DNA of 64,000 nucleotides from Entrophospora sp. SA101 (taxonomy: Eukaryota; Glomeromycota; Glomeromycetes; Entrophosporales; Entrophosporaceae), in assembly GCA_958430865.1 (NCBI GenBank), contig CAUDNR010000702.1, positions 25,088 through 89,087 of the forward strand. Reading direction: 5' to 3'. The position numbers and the translations under genes were made by a program. Below the pieces are notes generated by a model. The model worked only from the letters and a program-made list of their open reading frames with translations. It made no database searches and was not told the origin of the DNA. Shown in pieces: positions 38,076 to 47,682 of this stretch; within the stretch, counting starts at the first letter, position 1, and the number at the start of each line of letters is the position of its first letter.

Positions 38076-38582
38076 ATGGGTCGTATTCATAAAGAATATT
38101 ATAGCGCTAATGCGAGATTTTTATCAGTTGAGGCAATCAAAGATATTAAAACATCACCCGGTAGAGTACCTGATGCTATAAATTCTATGGCAAAAAAATA
38201 TCGTATATCCTATGTTCGAGCCGAAGATTATATTGAAAATCGGGAGCGTAAACAACAAATGATATACTCTCATTCATCTCAACCATCTATACTTGTAAAT
38301 GATTACTTGCCAAACACTGAAATCCCTGGACAAAATATAAATAATGATTTCCATCTCGATTCTCAATCGCAAGACACCAAAATAACTTTGCATAGCTCTG
38401 CTGATATTCCAGATAAACAGACGAAAAAGAGGCGATCGAAGTCCAAATCTGTACGAATTTCTGATCCATCCACTAATAGTGATAGCCAACTTGAAAAGGT
38501 ATTAAATGAGGGAGAGAAACGAATAGAAAGTTCAGATCATATATTAAATAGTCTCTCTGTGTCTATCACCAGCAATTCTTAA
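38076..38582 (+). CDS. Small basic protein, possible helix-turn-helix
   Basis: 168 residues. The N-terminal third (DAINSMAKKYRISYVRAEDY) has the spacing of a short helix-turn-helix such as those seen in resolvase-like or transposon DNA-binding proteins. The middle is Ser/Asp-rich and contains a basic cluster (KQTKKRRSKSKS) that could be nuclear localisation or DNA binding. I recognise no family. It is divergent from the coiled-coil gene and convergent with the protease frame (95 bp between stops). Confidence 0.55.
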   Translation: MGRIHKEYYSANARFLSVEAIKDIKTSPGRVPDAINSMAKKYRISYVRAEDYIENRERKQQMIYSHSSQPSILVNDYLPNTEIPGQNINNDFHLDSQSQDTKITLHSSADIPDKQTKKRRSKSKSVRISDPSTNSDSQLEKVLNEGEKRIESSDHILNSLSVSITSNS

Positions 38583-38676
38583 TCGGTTTTCTCTTTATTC
38601 ATAGTTTCGTATTTTGATTGTAAAAGTCTGTTACGAATATTAAGCTCGGTAATGATTTTGATAGCCCTCTCACAAT

Positions 38677-39645
38677 TCACGCATTTTTTTTTAAAGTAGA
38701 ATTGGTAGATTCTAAGCTAAAATCCGTAGGAGCGTGCCATTCTTCCTCCAATGATTCATTACCCCCCTCATTACTATCAACTTCTTGAGAAATTTGATCG
38801 GATACCAAAGGCTTATCATTCTGAGATGCGGTAGCGCAATTTACTTCGAGCTTATTCTTGACTTTATGCATAGTTACTGGAATAATGTGATCCTTCCCAT
38901 TGAAAGGAATTTTCAATTCATCTTTCCCCCAATCTATAGCGCATTTATATTTCTTGAGAAGTGGGTTTGGGAATATCAATGTTGGTTTAGGAACACGTAC
39001 AACTACAAAATCTTCACGTATAGTAAAACCTGGAGGGAATGTTATTGGGAAATTACGAGCAATACCGATAGATTCTGTTGGAACTGTAGCAACACCACTA
39101 AGATCATATTTTTCTGATTTATCAATCGGCCAATTTACACGTTTAACAATATCTTCTGACGTAATTGGAGGTTCAGCCCCACTATCGAGTACCAATGCTG
39201 GAATTTTTAAGCGTTTGATTTTAACTGGTATAGTTGCAAGGCTTGTGGTAGGTTCCTTTCTTCGAACAAAATCTATCTCCATAGGATCGTTCAGTGTCTC
39301 CTCTTCGTCATCTGATTCGGGTATTTCTGGGGCCGGCTCTCGATAATTTAAGCACGAAGTGCCCTGCTTTGCAGTAAAGTCAGGTTTTGCAGGCCTTGGG
39401 GCGACTCTTCGAGTCATAGATAAATTCGTATTATTAATATTGTTTTTAATCGTTTCTATAACCTCTGGATCGTTAAACATAGCTAGAATAATTTTTCGAA
39501 TTTGTGAGTCGATAATCATACCTGATTTCTTTTGTATTTTTTGTGAAGAGCGTTGAATCGGAGATTCGAGACTCTGTCTCTTCTTTGAACCAGACTTTTT
39601 AGATAATGATTTATCCGATTTACTCTTTCGCTTTACTTGTTTTTT
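38677..39645 (-). CDS. Retropepsin-like aspartic protease (Pro), -1 frame of Gag
   Basis: The frame is open without a stop from the slippery heptamer at 39639-39645 to 38677. An internal ATG lies at 39519, but coding-like basic sequence (KRKSKSDKSLSKKSGSKKRQ) extends upstream of it to the Gag overlap. The protease core is IPALVLDSGAEPPI, with the D-S/T-G-A catalytic aspartate of retroviral and LTR-retrotransposon proteases, and a later hydrophobic IPVTMHKVKNKLEVN segment. Expected role (family knowledge): a dimeric protease processing the Gag-Pro polyprotein. The tail is acidic (ESLEEEWHAPTDFSLEST). No reverse transcriptase, RNase H or integrase follows in this frame, unlike a normal Ty3 polyprotein. 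Confidence 0.75.
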   Translation of the reverse strand, partial: KKQVKRKSKSDKSLSKKSGSKKRQSLESPIQRSSQKIQKKSGMIIDSQIRKIILAMFNDPEVIETIKNNINNTNLSMTRRVAPRPAKPDFTAKQGTSCLNYREPAPEIPESDDEEETLNDPMEIDFVRRKEPTTSLATIPVKIKRLKIPALVLDSGAEPPITSEDIVKRVNWPIDKSEKYDLSGVATVPTESIGIARNFPITFPPGFTIREDFVVVRVPKPTLIFPNPLLKKYKCAIDWGKDELKIPFNGKDHIIPVTMHKVKNKLEVNCATASQNDKPLVSDQISQEVDSNEGGNESLEEEWHAPTDFSLESTNSTLKKNA

Positions 39646-42185
39646 TTTGATTTAGAGACGTGTACATCAAAACTATGATCAGATTCAACTTCAGATGAGG
39701 AATCCCCAGAATCGGAGTTATTATCTGAAGAATCGTTACCTGAAGAATCGTTATCTGAAGAGTTTGTATCTGAACCCGAATCTACAGCAACCTTATTAAC
39801 ACTGCCTCTTTTTTTGGATCTACTCTTGGACCTTTTCTTACGAGTACACTTACGAGAATTATGCCCAGTCCTGTTGCAATTTGAGCACCTATGTTTGGAT
39901 GATTTCTTAACAACGGCATGTATCAATTTCATTGCTTTAGCTATTTTCGCTTGATTGATATCCAATTCCTCGAATTGTAATCTCAATTCTTCAACCGGGT
40001 CATAATCATACCCCTCTCCAGGTAAACTCGTATCAACCGGTAAACTCTCTAAAAAACGGTCTACAGCAAGATCATCAGCTTTTCGTTTCCCTGGGCCGGG
40101 TTTTTTCGATAAAGTCCGCTTTGCTCCAGCCATTGTTTCCTTCAAACCCAGCACTATATCATAAAGTTTTTTGAAATCATCTCGCGAAACAGAGTTATCA
40201 TTAGCTTGTATCTCCTGAGACTTAGAAGGGTTCACGGGGGTCATATCACTCGAGTGTTTATTTTTTTCATGAGGATTGGGTGTTGGAAATACTGGAAAAG
40301 AAGATGGCGTGGTCACTTGAGCTAATGTATATTTTTCCGCCTCTGCCAATGCTGTTGTAATGTTGTCCTGAGAATCATGAAATTTAGCCATCATACGTAA
40401 ATTATATTGATTCATAGGAGATAACCCACGAATAAATTGCTCCCTTTGTTGCTGGGGAGACATTCCAGCAAGTTTACCAAGCTTTTTTATTTTATTACTA
40501 AATTCTTCCACTTGCATAGATCCTTGCATAAGCTGACCAAAGATGGCCATTTGTTTTTGCGCCTCCACTGTAGTATAAAAATATCGAAGTCTGTATATTT
40601 TTTGACCGAGCTTCATACCAGGTGCAATTGTAACATTAGGAAATCCTCCACCACCATTTGGTGCCACTGGTGCATCATTTACTGGCATTCCACCTGCTAT
40701 AGACCAATCCTCATTCCATGTTCCATTTGGAATTAGATTAGCCCCAGTTGCTATTCCTGCACCAATTCGACCAATTTCTGCACTCGCCTCATTACGAAAT
40801 TCGCCAGCAGTATTTAAACCACCTATCTGATTACCTCCATTTCCAGCACCGAGTGTACGAATTGCAGTTATAGTAGCTACTCCTAAGTTATCAGAAATAT
40901 TATTGCATTTCCAATTCTTGCCTTTGATATTAGTTTCATACCAATTTAATGCTGGACCTTCAAGACATGATTCGAATAAGCCATCTGCTTCTGCTCTCCC
41001 GGCCACACCACCTGCACCAGCTGTCACATTTATTCGAGAAGCTACTACATATCTTTGAAAATCTCTAAGAAAATCTTCCGGATCTTCTCCAGGATTACCT
41101 CTAAAAATTGGGGGTCCGTATCCTACCATTCCTGATATATGTTGGTTATTTAGTAATGGATTATTCTGTAGCGCAAAAATTTGTTGATTTAAATTCAAAA
41201 TATTCTGATTTTGGTTCGTAATTAATTGACCATTATTTCGGCATCGTCTTTTCCACTTACCCCATTTAGTATCAAGCTGAATATCGCTAAGAAGTAAATC
41301 ATCCCGGCATGTATCTAACTCTTGTCGCAGGGCTCTAGCATAATTCTGAGATTGTTGTAATCGATGGCTATAATTGCGCAATAATAATTGAGTGGCGAAT
41401 TTCTCACGTAGTAATGTACCAACTCGCCTATGTTTATCTTTATATGAATAGAACCAGTGCCTACGTTCATTCTTTTCATTATGATAGGCCAAAAGTAATA
41501 TTCTATAATCACCTTCAGCTTGGGTTATACCGGTATTTAACCTTCTAATATCTTGGTTCTTTTGATTGACTTGGACTTGTGCCTGATCTGCCCGATTCTT
41601 TTCCCAGTCCAAAATTTCTCGAAGCCTTTTTACAGCGTTTTTTATATCATCAAATTCGCGATCAATAATACCTCTGGGGATTGTAGATACAGGAGTTCTC
41701 TGAAATATACTATTGATATTATTGAATGTATTGCGAACAGATTCCGTAATTGTCTGTGCCTCACCAGGGGCAGGTGCTCGAATTTGTTGAGCCATATCTG
41801 GGTTATCTTTATGAATATATTTATGGGATGATATTTCATGAATTCGAATTTTAAGGCTCTCTACTTCACTTTCTAGATTGGATATTTGTGTATCCCGATA
41901 TACTATGAATTCTTCTTTTTTATCTACATCCTTTAAAGCTATTCTGAGGCATTTTTCAAGATCAGATACTTGGGTTTTTAATTCCCGAATCTCTGACTCA
42001 TGAGCTATAATAGTGCTATCCTGGAATGAAATAGTCCTATGGCAACTCTCAACTTCTTTTATGAGGTCGCGGATTTTTTTCTCATTCACTTGGTTTATAG
42101 CTATTTCGCTTTCTAACTCTTTGCGCAACCTCCGGTTAGAATCTAGCAGTTGTAAATATCCTGGATCGAATTCAAAATTCGCCAT
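39633..42185 (-). CDS. Ty3/LTR-retroelement-like Gag with zinc knuckle
   Basis: 850 residues. The N-terminal about 130 residues are coiled coil (LEKCLRIALKDVDKKEEFIV), with a second coiled region near 185-290. The Gag capsid-type region starts near 361 with FRGNPGEDPEDFLRDFQRYV and GPALNWYE. After an about 120-residue Gly/Asn/Ala-rich insertion it resumes with MQVEEFSNKIKKLGKLAGMS and QREQFIRGLSP. This bipartite pattern matches the retrotransposon Gag family. A CCHC knuckle CSNCNRTGHNSRKC lies near 763-776, followed by an Arg/Lys- and Ser/Asp-rich tail. Expected role: particle assembly and nucleic-acid binding. Its start is 43 bp from the divergent integrase. Unusual features are the long coiled-coil N-terminus, the inserted low-complexity block, and the absence of a downstream RT. 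Confidence 0.85.
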   Translation of the reverse strand: MANFEFDPGYLQLLDSNRRLRKELESEIAINQVNEKKIRDLIKEVESCHRTISFQDSTIIAHESEIRELKTQVSDLEKCLRIALKDVDKKEEFIVYRDTQISNLESEVESLKIRIHEISSHKYIHKDNPDMAQQIRAPAPGEAQTITESVRNTFNNINSIFQRTPVSTIPRGIIDREFDDIKNAVKRLREILDWEKNRADQAQVQVNQKNQDIRRLNTGITQAEGDYRILLLAYHNEKNERRHWFYSYKDKHRRVGTLLREKFATQLLLRNYSHRLQQSQNYARALRQELDTCRDDLLLSDIQLDTKWGKWKRRCRNNGQLITNQNQNILNLNQQIFALQNNPLLNNQHISGMVGYGPPIFRGNPGEDPEDFLRDFQRYVVASRINVTAGAGGVAGRAEADGLFESCLEGPALNWYETNIKGKNWKCNNISDNLGVATITAIRTLGAGNGGNQIGGLNTAGEFRNEASAEIGRIGAGIATGANLIPNGTWNEDWSIAGGMPVNDAPVAPNGGGGFPNVTIAPGMKLGQKIYRLRYFYTTVEAQKQMAIFGQLMQGSMQVEEFSNKIKKLGKLAGMSPQQQREQFIRGLSPMNQYNLRMMAKFHDSQDNITTALAEAEKYTLAQVTTPSSFPVFPTPNPHEKNKHSSDMTPVNPSKSQEIQANDNSVSRDDFKKLYDIVLGLKETMAGAKRTLSKKPGPGKRKADDLAVDRFLESLPVDTSLPGEGYDYDPVEELRLQFEELDINQAKIAKAMKLIHAVVKKSSKHRCSNCNRTGHNSRKCTRKKRSKSRSKKRGSVNKVAVDSGSDTNSSDNDSSGNDSSDNNSDSGDSSSEVESDHSFDVHVSKSKKNK
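39639..39645 (-). promoter_or_regulatory. Candidate -1 ribosomal frameshift site A-AAA-AAC
   Basis: On the minus strand a run of nine A followed by C places A-AAA-AAC exactly in the Gag zero frame, two codons before the Gag TAA stop at 39633-39635. The protease frame is the -1 frame and is open through this point. A-AAA-AAC is one of the canonical eukaryotic slippery heptamers (known from retroviral gag-pro junctions). I do not see an obvious GC-rich stem downstream. Confidence 0.7.
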
Positions 42186-42228
42186 TTATTTCAACCCTAA
42201 TTTATTATTAGAGTAAAATGCATTGAAA
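42186..42228. promoter_or_regulatory. Bidirectional intergenic region, Gag and integrase
   Basis: Only 43 bp of AT-rich sequence separates the divergent starts of Gag (minus) and integrase (plus), so both must be expressed from this very short region or from signals inside the genes. The right-hand integrase copy also approaches the window edge in an orientation where the same arrangement could lie just outside. Confidence 0.45.
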
Positions 42229-43253
42229 ATGAGCAAATTGAGCAAGCCTATTATCAGAATCGATCCTAATGATGAATTAGCTTTAGTTTGCAAGTTATTG
42301 TTCTATCAACCCACAGGTTATCATTCCAATGCTCGATCATTACATAAAGACCTCAAGAAGGAAGGATATAATTTCCCATATAAAAAGGTTCGTGAATGGT
42401 TGCATAACCAGAATGAATGGCAAAAATACGCTCCATCGCCAAAAGAGACTCCACGGGTTAGTTATGGTAAAATTCAAAAACCAAATTGTGTACATCAGTG
42501 TGACCTCTTATTTCTTACGCATGATTTCTATAAAGGTAAAAAATGGAAAGCAGTATTACAAATTATAGATGTGAGTAGCAGGTTCAAGGCAAGTGTTCCT
42601 CTAACATCGAAGAATAGTTCCGAAGTTGCTAAAGCATTCAGGAAAATTTATGATAATCCCAATAACCCTCTTACGTATCCGACACTTCTACAATGTGACC
42701 AAGGCAAAGAATTCATGGGTGAAACGGCTCGACTAATGGAAGCACATGGTGTAATAATCCGAGTAGTTGATGCATATAGCCATCGAGGACTAGCCCTTGT
42801 AGAACGATTCAATAAGACATTAGCAGAGATGCTTTATAAAATCCAGTATGCCGTCGAATCGATATCTAAAAATCCTAAATTAATAAGAGAGTGGGTCAAG
42901 TATTTGCCAGAAGTTATCGATTACCTAAATAATTATCCAACACGTCTTATTAGAGCTCCTGGATCCTCGAAGTGGGGGTTAGCACCAATAAAAGCCATCA
43001 AATTAGAAAAGGTTGAATCTCGGCCATCCACAAAATATAAACGTCCTGTTGGGAAAAATGAGGAGAATAAGTTAAAGAAGGGCGATACAGTTCGTTACCT
43101 GCTTGCTAATGCAGAGTGGGAAGGAGGTATGGAAACAACACGCCGGGCGACAGATCCTGTATTTTCGCCTTCTATCCATAAAATTCGAAAAATTGTAGTA
43201 ACGAAAAATGAACCAGTTTTATATTATCTCGGAGATGATGACGATGAATATGC
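42229..43253 (+). CDS. Polinton/Maverick-like DDE integrase, 3'-truncated by gap
   Basis: Starts at ATG 42229. An N-terminal helix-turn-helix-like region ([31 protein letters not shown]) is typical of Polinton-type integrases. The catalytic core has D92 (VHQCDLLFL), D157 (LQCDQGKEF) and E192 ([11 protein letters not shown]), a D-x34-E spacing, and a C-terminal SH3/chromo-like part ([18 protein letters not shown]). It integrates DNA by strand transfer (family knowledge). It is nearly identical at DNA level to the inverted copy at 62380-64000 but stops at the N-gap, so the nuclease domain of that copy cannot be checked here. Confidence 0.9.
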
Positions 43254-43263
43254 NNNNNNNNNN
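43254..43263. other. Assembly gap (10 N)
   Basis: Joins contig B to contig C inside or just after the integrase gene. Linkage of the polymerase/Gag half with the helicase/ATPase half depends on this scaffold join. Confidence 0.99.
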
Positions 43264-44284
43264 AAAACGAATCTTGCAAAATAGATATGGGTTTAGTGAG
43301 GATCAAGTGGAAGCCTTATTCTCTGCCCAGGAAAACGAAAGTAGGTTCGGAGAATCATTGCTTTGCAGGACTGAAGGAACGACCCTAAAGGGTTATAAGA
43401 CCGTAAATATGTGTCAAGACACTAGCTCCGCTACTGCGGTTTCCAACAAACCCTCAAAAGGAATGGAGGAAGAAACTATTGGAGATATGGTGCAACGGAT
43501 TTTACGAAATAAACTTAGCATGAGAGATGTAAGAGCCGAAGCTTATGCCTTAGCCCTATCAGCAAAAAATGCCAATGCTGGTTCATCACATCTCTCTCGT
43601 CTTCGTAGAGAATTAAGGAACCTTAATGCATCACTTGAGATAATCGAAGCTACAAAATTTCCAGATATTACAGAAGATGCTAACAAAATCCAGAGTGATA
43701 ATTGGAAAAAGGCTAAAACCATTAATTATCCAGATGAATTTACATTAGAATCGGTCTAAGAAAGATTAGATGTGTATGATTTAAAAACCCCACCTAATTA
43801 TCAGGCTCTTGCTGATGTTATGGTGATGCTTTGTATCCGCCCTGCTGAACTTACAACTTTATGTATTACAGACTCTGGAGTGACAGGTTATGCGAAGAAT
43901 TGAGGTCAGCCAGGTATTCCTAGAAAATTTAGATCTATGGAGAAGGATCAAGAACGAGCCAAAGAACTACTCACTTGGATTCAGCATGCTATATCATCTG
44001 GATGAATGGGTGATCCAGGTAAGCCAGGAGTTAAATGGTTCAATAAATTCTTAAAAGATTATGATTTAATTCCTAAATATTTACGTAAATTAGGAGCAGT
44101 TTACGGTGCAGTATTACATAAAGCTGAGAACCCAGCCCACGTCTATACCATTGCTGGAGAATGTCTACACCACAATTCCGACAACCATACTTCACCTGTG
44201 CAAAATTACGTTGTAGTCAATTATAGAAAAAGAGGAGTTCCTTATGAACAAGCAAGACCATTTCATATCTATGATCAAGATTAA
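43264..44284 (+). pseudogene. Tyrosine recombinase remnant with three in-frame stops
   Basis: Collinear with the intact recombinase at 47683-48771: YGFSEDQVEALFSAQE matches its N-terminal part, then LSRLRRELRNLNASLEIIEA, VMVMLCIRPAEL and ELLTWIQHAI. A single frame is kept throughout but is interrupted by TAA 43757-43759, TGA 43901-43903 and TGA 44003-44005. The first two stops align with Gln and Arg codons of the intact gene, so both fit C-to-T change. The C-terminus diverges and the catalytic Tyr region is not conserved. A GTGTCAAGACAC palindrome lies at 43411-43422. Dead copy. Confidence 0.8.
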
Positions 44285-44293
44285 TTACGCTTC

Positions 44294-44325
44294 TTTACTT
44301 TTGATTCTAGACATGGGCACTGATT
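44294..44325. repeat. 32-bp direct repeat, copy A
   Basis: Matches 49971-50002 at 31 of 32 positions (core TTTTGATTCTAGACA then GGGCACTGATT). The two copies flank the primase-helicase, the intact recombinase and the broken F-box gene, about 5.7 kb apart. Confidence 0.8.
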
Positions 44326-47300
44326 GTCGCTAGCTGATTTTTTGACGAAAATTTCATGCAATTGTTGAAGAGAGACATTCGGAAATAATGGTAGTCCCTC
44401 ACCAGTAAACCAAAATTTTTTTACCCCTATATCAGCGAAAGAAATACCGGATTTACTTTGCCGTGCCTTTTCAAGAACCTTTAGAGAAATATACCCAGAA
44501 TGGAATTCCCATACTTTAACAATTGCTAGTAGTAGTGATAAGAAAAAAATGTCACTTCATATTTCTACTTTTGGTATGAGACTTAAAAATATAACAGCTT
44601 GTGCATTATTTACTGAGCTTGTTCGTAATAAACTCCGGTGGGGCTACAAAGCAAGGAAATTGTTGATAACATCGCCAACAAAAACTCATTTTCCTTACGA
44701 ATGCTTAATAGTCTGAAGGTAATCGAAATAAAATGTAATGAAAGCGGTAGAGGCAGAGCCTCATTGATTCACAATAAAAAATCATATAAGCATATCCGTC
44801 CAAAGAAAGCATTATTTCCAAAAGATAGTTCTGTTTTCGATTTTATGCTTCGTCCTCCACATGATGAATCACAAATTATAGATAGCCCAATGTTAGACAT
44901 TCCAGACCCTAAAACATCGAATAATTGTAGGTCCATAGACCATGCTTCGCATAAAAGTGATGCAGGAACATTCGGATCTGAAATAGAATTTATAGAAAGA
45001 TTGCTTGAAGAATATAAAATAGAAGGTTATGAAGTTTTGTACCCTTCACCCGCACTTCCAGACATTTTTCCTCTAAACCGTACATCTATATCTGATTGTC
45101 CACTTTGTAAATGAGAGCACACTAGTGATAATGCATATGTGATCAGAAATAAAAAAACTTACCGCTACTATTGTCATCGTTCAGATCAAGAAACATCCAC
45201 AGGTACGAGAAAACCATTGTTGGAACTTATCGTTAAAGAATCAATTGAAGATTGAGAAAAAAACCTCCCCAAACTTGTAAAATTAGAGCAATCTAGAATT
45301 TCCAATCCCAATGATCATTTTGTATGGGGTGACTTACTGGATATGTGTGCCTCAAATAAAAAATTTTCTCGTGACGAAGTATATGAAGCCATTCAAGCAA
45401 CAGTTGCCTGTGTTGATGGCTTGGAAACGTGGTTATTTAAAGTTGAACATCCAGAAGATGGGCTTTATTTTAATATGAAATCCAAACTTAGTCTTGCTAA
45501 ATATGAAATCAACATAATCGAACTAGGCAGAGAATTGGTAAAATTAAGTTCATTGATACAACGAGCTTTTACTAATAACCTAATTCGATATCACATTATC
45601 AACTTTCACCCATACTCACCAAATGTGAACCCGCCAAAGACGAATTTCTTCAATCTCTTCTTGGGATTTCTAGCTAAGCTGACAAAAGAGATTAATACAA
45701 AGATCATGAATCCTATCCTCTGGCATGTAAAATATGTGATCTGTAATGGGAATGAGGAACTTAATAAATATATTTGGAACTGGTGGGCATTTTTAGTACA
45801 AAGACCGGAGAAGAAACCTCGCTCAATTCTAGTATTAAAATCTGCACTTCAACAGTGTGGAAAAAATATTATTACTGATTTTATTGGTGATAAGGTATTA
45901 GGACCAAATCTCCATTACGCGACTTCCGATCTGGGGAAAATTCTTGGAAAATTTAATAGTCTTATTCAAGGCAAAAAGCTTGTAGTTATGAATGAAACTA
46001 GTATGTCTAGTGGGGAATGGCATAGATTCAATGGTCATCTCAAATCTCTTATAATGGAGGGAAGAGTATCTATAGAACGAAAAGGTCTAGAACCTTTAAG
46101 ATTAAATGATTTTAGTGGGTTTATGATTACAAGTAACCAGGATGCCCCTATCAAAATAGATGCTGGCGATGCCCACGTAGTTTGTTTTGACGTATCTCCA
46201 TGTTGTAGGGGTAATATACCATATTTTGATCGACTAGGAGAAATTCTTGATCATCCTGACGCGCCAGGAGTAGTCATGTCATATCTTCTTAGCCATGATC
46301 TGACAAAGTGGAGTCCACAGAATTTCCCTATCACTAAAATGAAAACAGATACAATAATGAAACAACTCCCAAACCCTATTCGCTTTATAATACAACATAT
46401 TAAATCATGGTCCAAAAATCAAATCGAAAAACCAATCTGTGGAAATTTATATCAAGATTATCTTACTTGGTGTGGGAATGATGGCAAAGATCGAATCAGT
46501 AATAACAAATTTGGAGGTTTTCTTCCACTGATAGGAATTGAGAAAAAGCAAGTACGGATTAATGGAAAAAGAGAATGGGTATATATTCTTGATCGATCCA
46601 AAATCGTAGCTAAGTTACGTGAATCGGTAGGTGATATCAAGGAATTTTTAGACACACCTGAAGCCGAGACATTTACCAACACTTCCACGGATATCCCTGT
46701 ATTCGATATATCTGAAATTACACCTACCGAACCAGAAAAAAAGATATCTGAGTCATCGACCACCGATCACATCAAAAAAGGTAAGAATGTATCACCTGCT
46801 TCACCCATTACTAACATGACCCAGGATCTCTTCGATTCTATAACAAATGAATCTCCAGTTGCTTCGTCATCCAAGTCTACCAATATATCTCTGCCTCCCG
46901 AGATCGAACATGTAGAATCTGTAGACGATAGATCCGAACCAGCTTCTGAGATCATTAAACCAGCGAATGATGAAGTTGAACCATCTCCTATTGAATCTGT
47001 GGAAAATGAACTGAGAGCCAGCAACGAAGCACCTCCCCAGCAGATATCATACACACCCGGATATCAAACCAGAGAGCAACGAGAAATACGATTAAGGCAA
47101 AAAGCTGTTGAGCTTGGAGAGGATCCTGATAAATTCGTTACCATAACTGAGAAGGATAAGCTCGATTCGATAGCATTCCGTGATAGAATGCAGACCGATG
47201 CGAGAATGTGTGGTTATGCAAAGGAGGCCGAAGAAGATCCCAGTGAATATATGGATATGACAGTGCGAGAAAGATTAATAAGTGAAGAAATAATCCGACG

Positions 47301-47400
47301 CGGTCTCGAGGATAAAGGAATTACATCATCATGGCTCGATACTGACGAGGAATGGAAAAAAACGATTAACATACTCCAGGAAAATGGTATGTTATGGTAA
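44297..47400 (+). pseudogene. D5-type primase (broken) fused to SF3 helicase
   Basis: The helicase half (from about 45343) is intact: LVLKSALQQCGKNIITDFIG is a degenerate Walker A region, then GKKLVVMNETSMSSGEWHRF as Walker B/B', and GFMITSNQDAPIKI as the sensor, the order of D5-like superfamily 3 helicases. Upstream in the same direction is a primase-like region (RAFSRTFREIYPEWNS, MSLHISTFGMRLKNITACAL) and a Cys cluster (SDCPLCK...YYCHR). This half is interrupted by TGA at 44321, 44366, 45112 and 45253 and by a one-base frameshift near 44636. If intact the protein would prime and unwind replicating DNA. The last about 250 residues are acidic and disordered. Translation could restart at the ATG near 45343 to give a helicase-only 685-residue product. 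Confidence 0.82.
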
Positions 47401-47682
47401 ATTGTAAATCATTACTAAATGTATATCAATATAATAGAAGTAAATTTTGTTAATAGAAACTTTGGTAAAGGGGGCTTTTTTCGTCCTTTACAAATATCGT
47501 ATATAAAAATTCAGATTAAAATATATTAGCCGTGCTCGCTTCGCTAATTATGTATCGTTTTTGTCTTATCTTACCCAAAGCTATTTTATTTTTTTCGGCT
47601 AATTTCACTAATTTGAAAAAATAAATTTTATATAGTAAATACTCGGTATAAATATAGTCTACATATTCATCCCATAATTACA
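47401..47682. other. Intergenic, helicase to recombinase
   Basis: AT-rich; includes GGGGGCTTTTTTCG and GCTCGCTTCGCTAAT. No gene seen. Confidence 0.4.

Noticed and set aside
40437..41840. Plus- and minus-strand frames inside the Gag gene
   Set aside because: They overlap the long, motif-bearing Gag frame and show no independent features.
38000..43253. A complete LTR retrotransposon
   Set aside because: No reverse transcriptase or RNase H motifs, no LTR pair, and the integrase is on the opposite strand and Polinton-like.
43264..45255. TGA reassigned as a sense codon in the element
   Set aside because: Intact neighbouring genes use TGG for Trp, one interruption is TAA, and alignment with the intact recombinase supports Arg and Gln codons mutated by C-to-T change.
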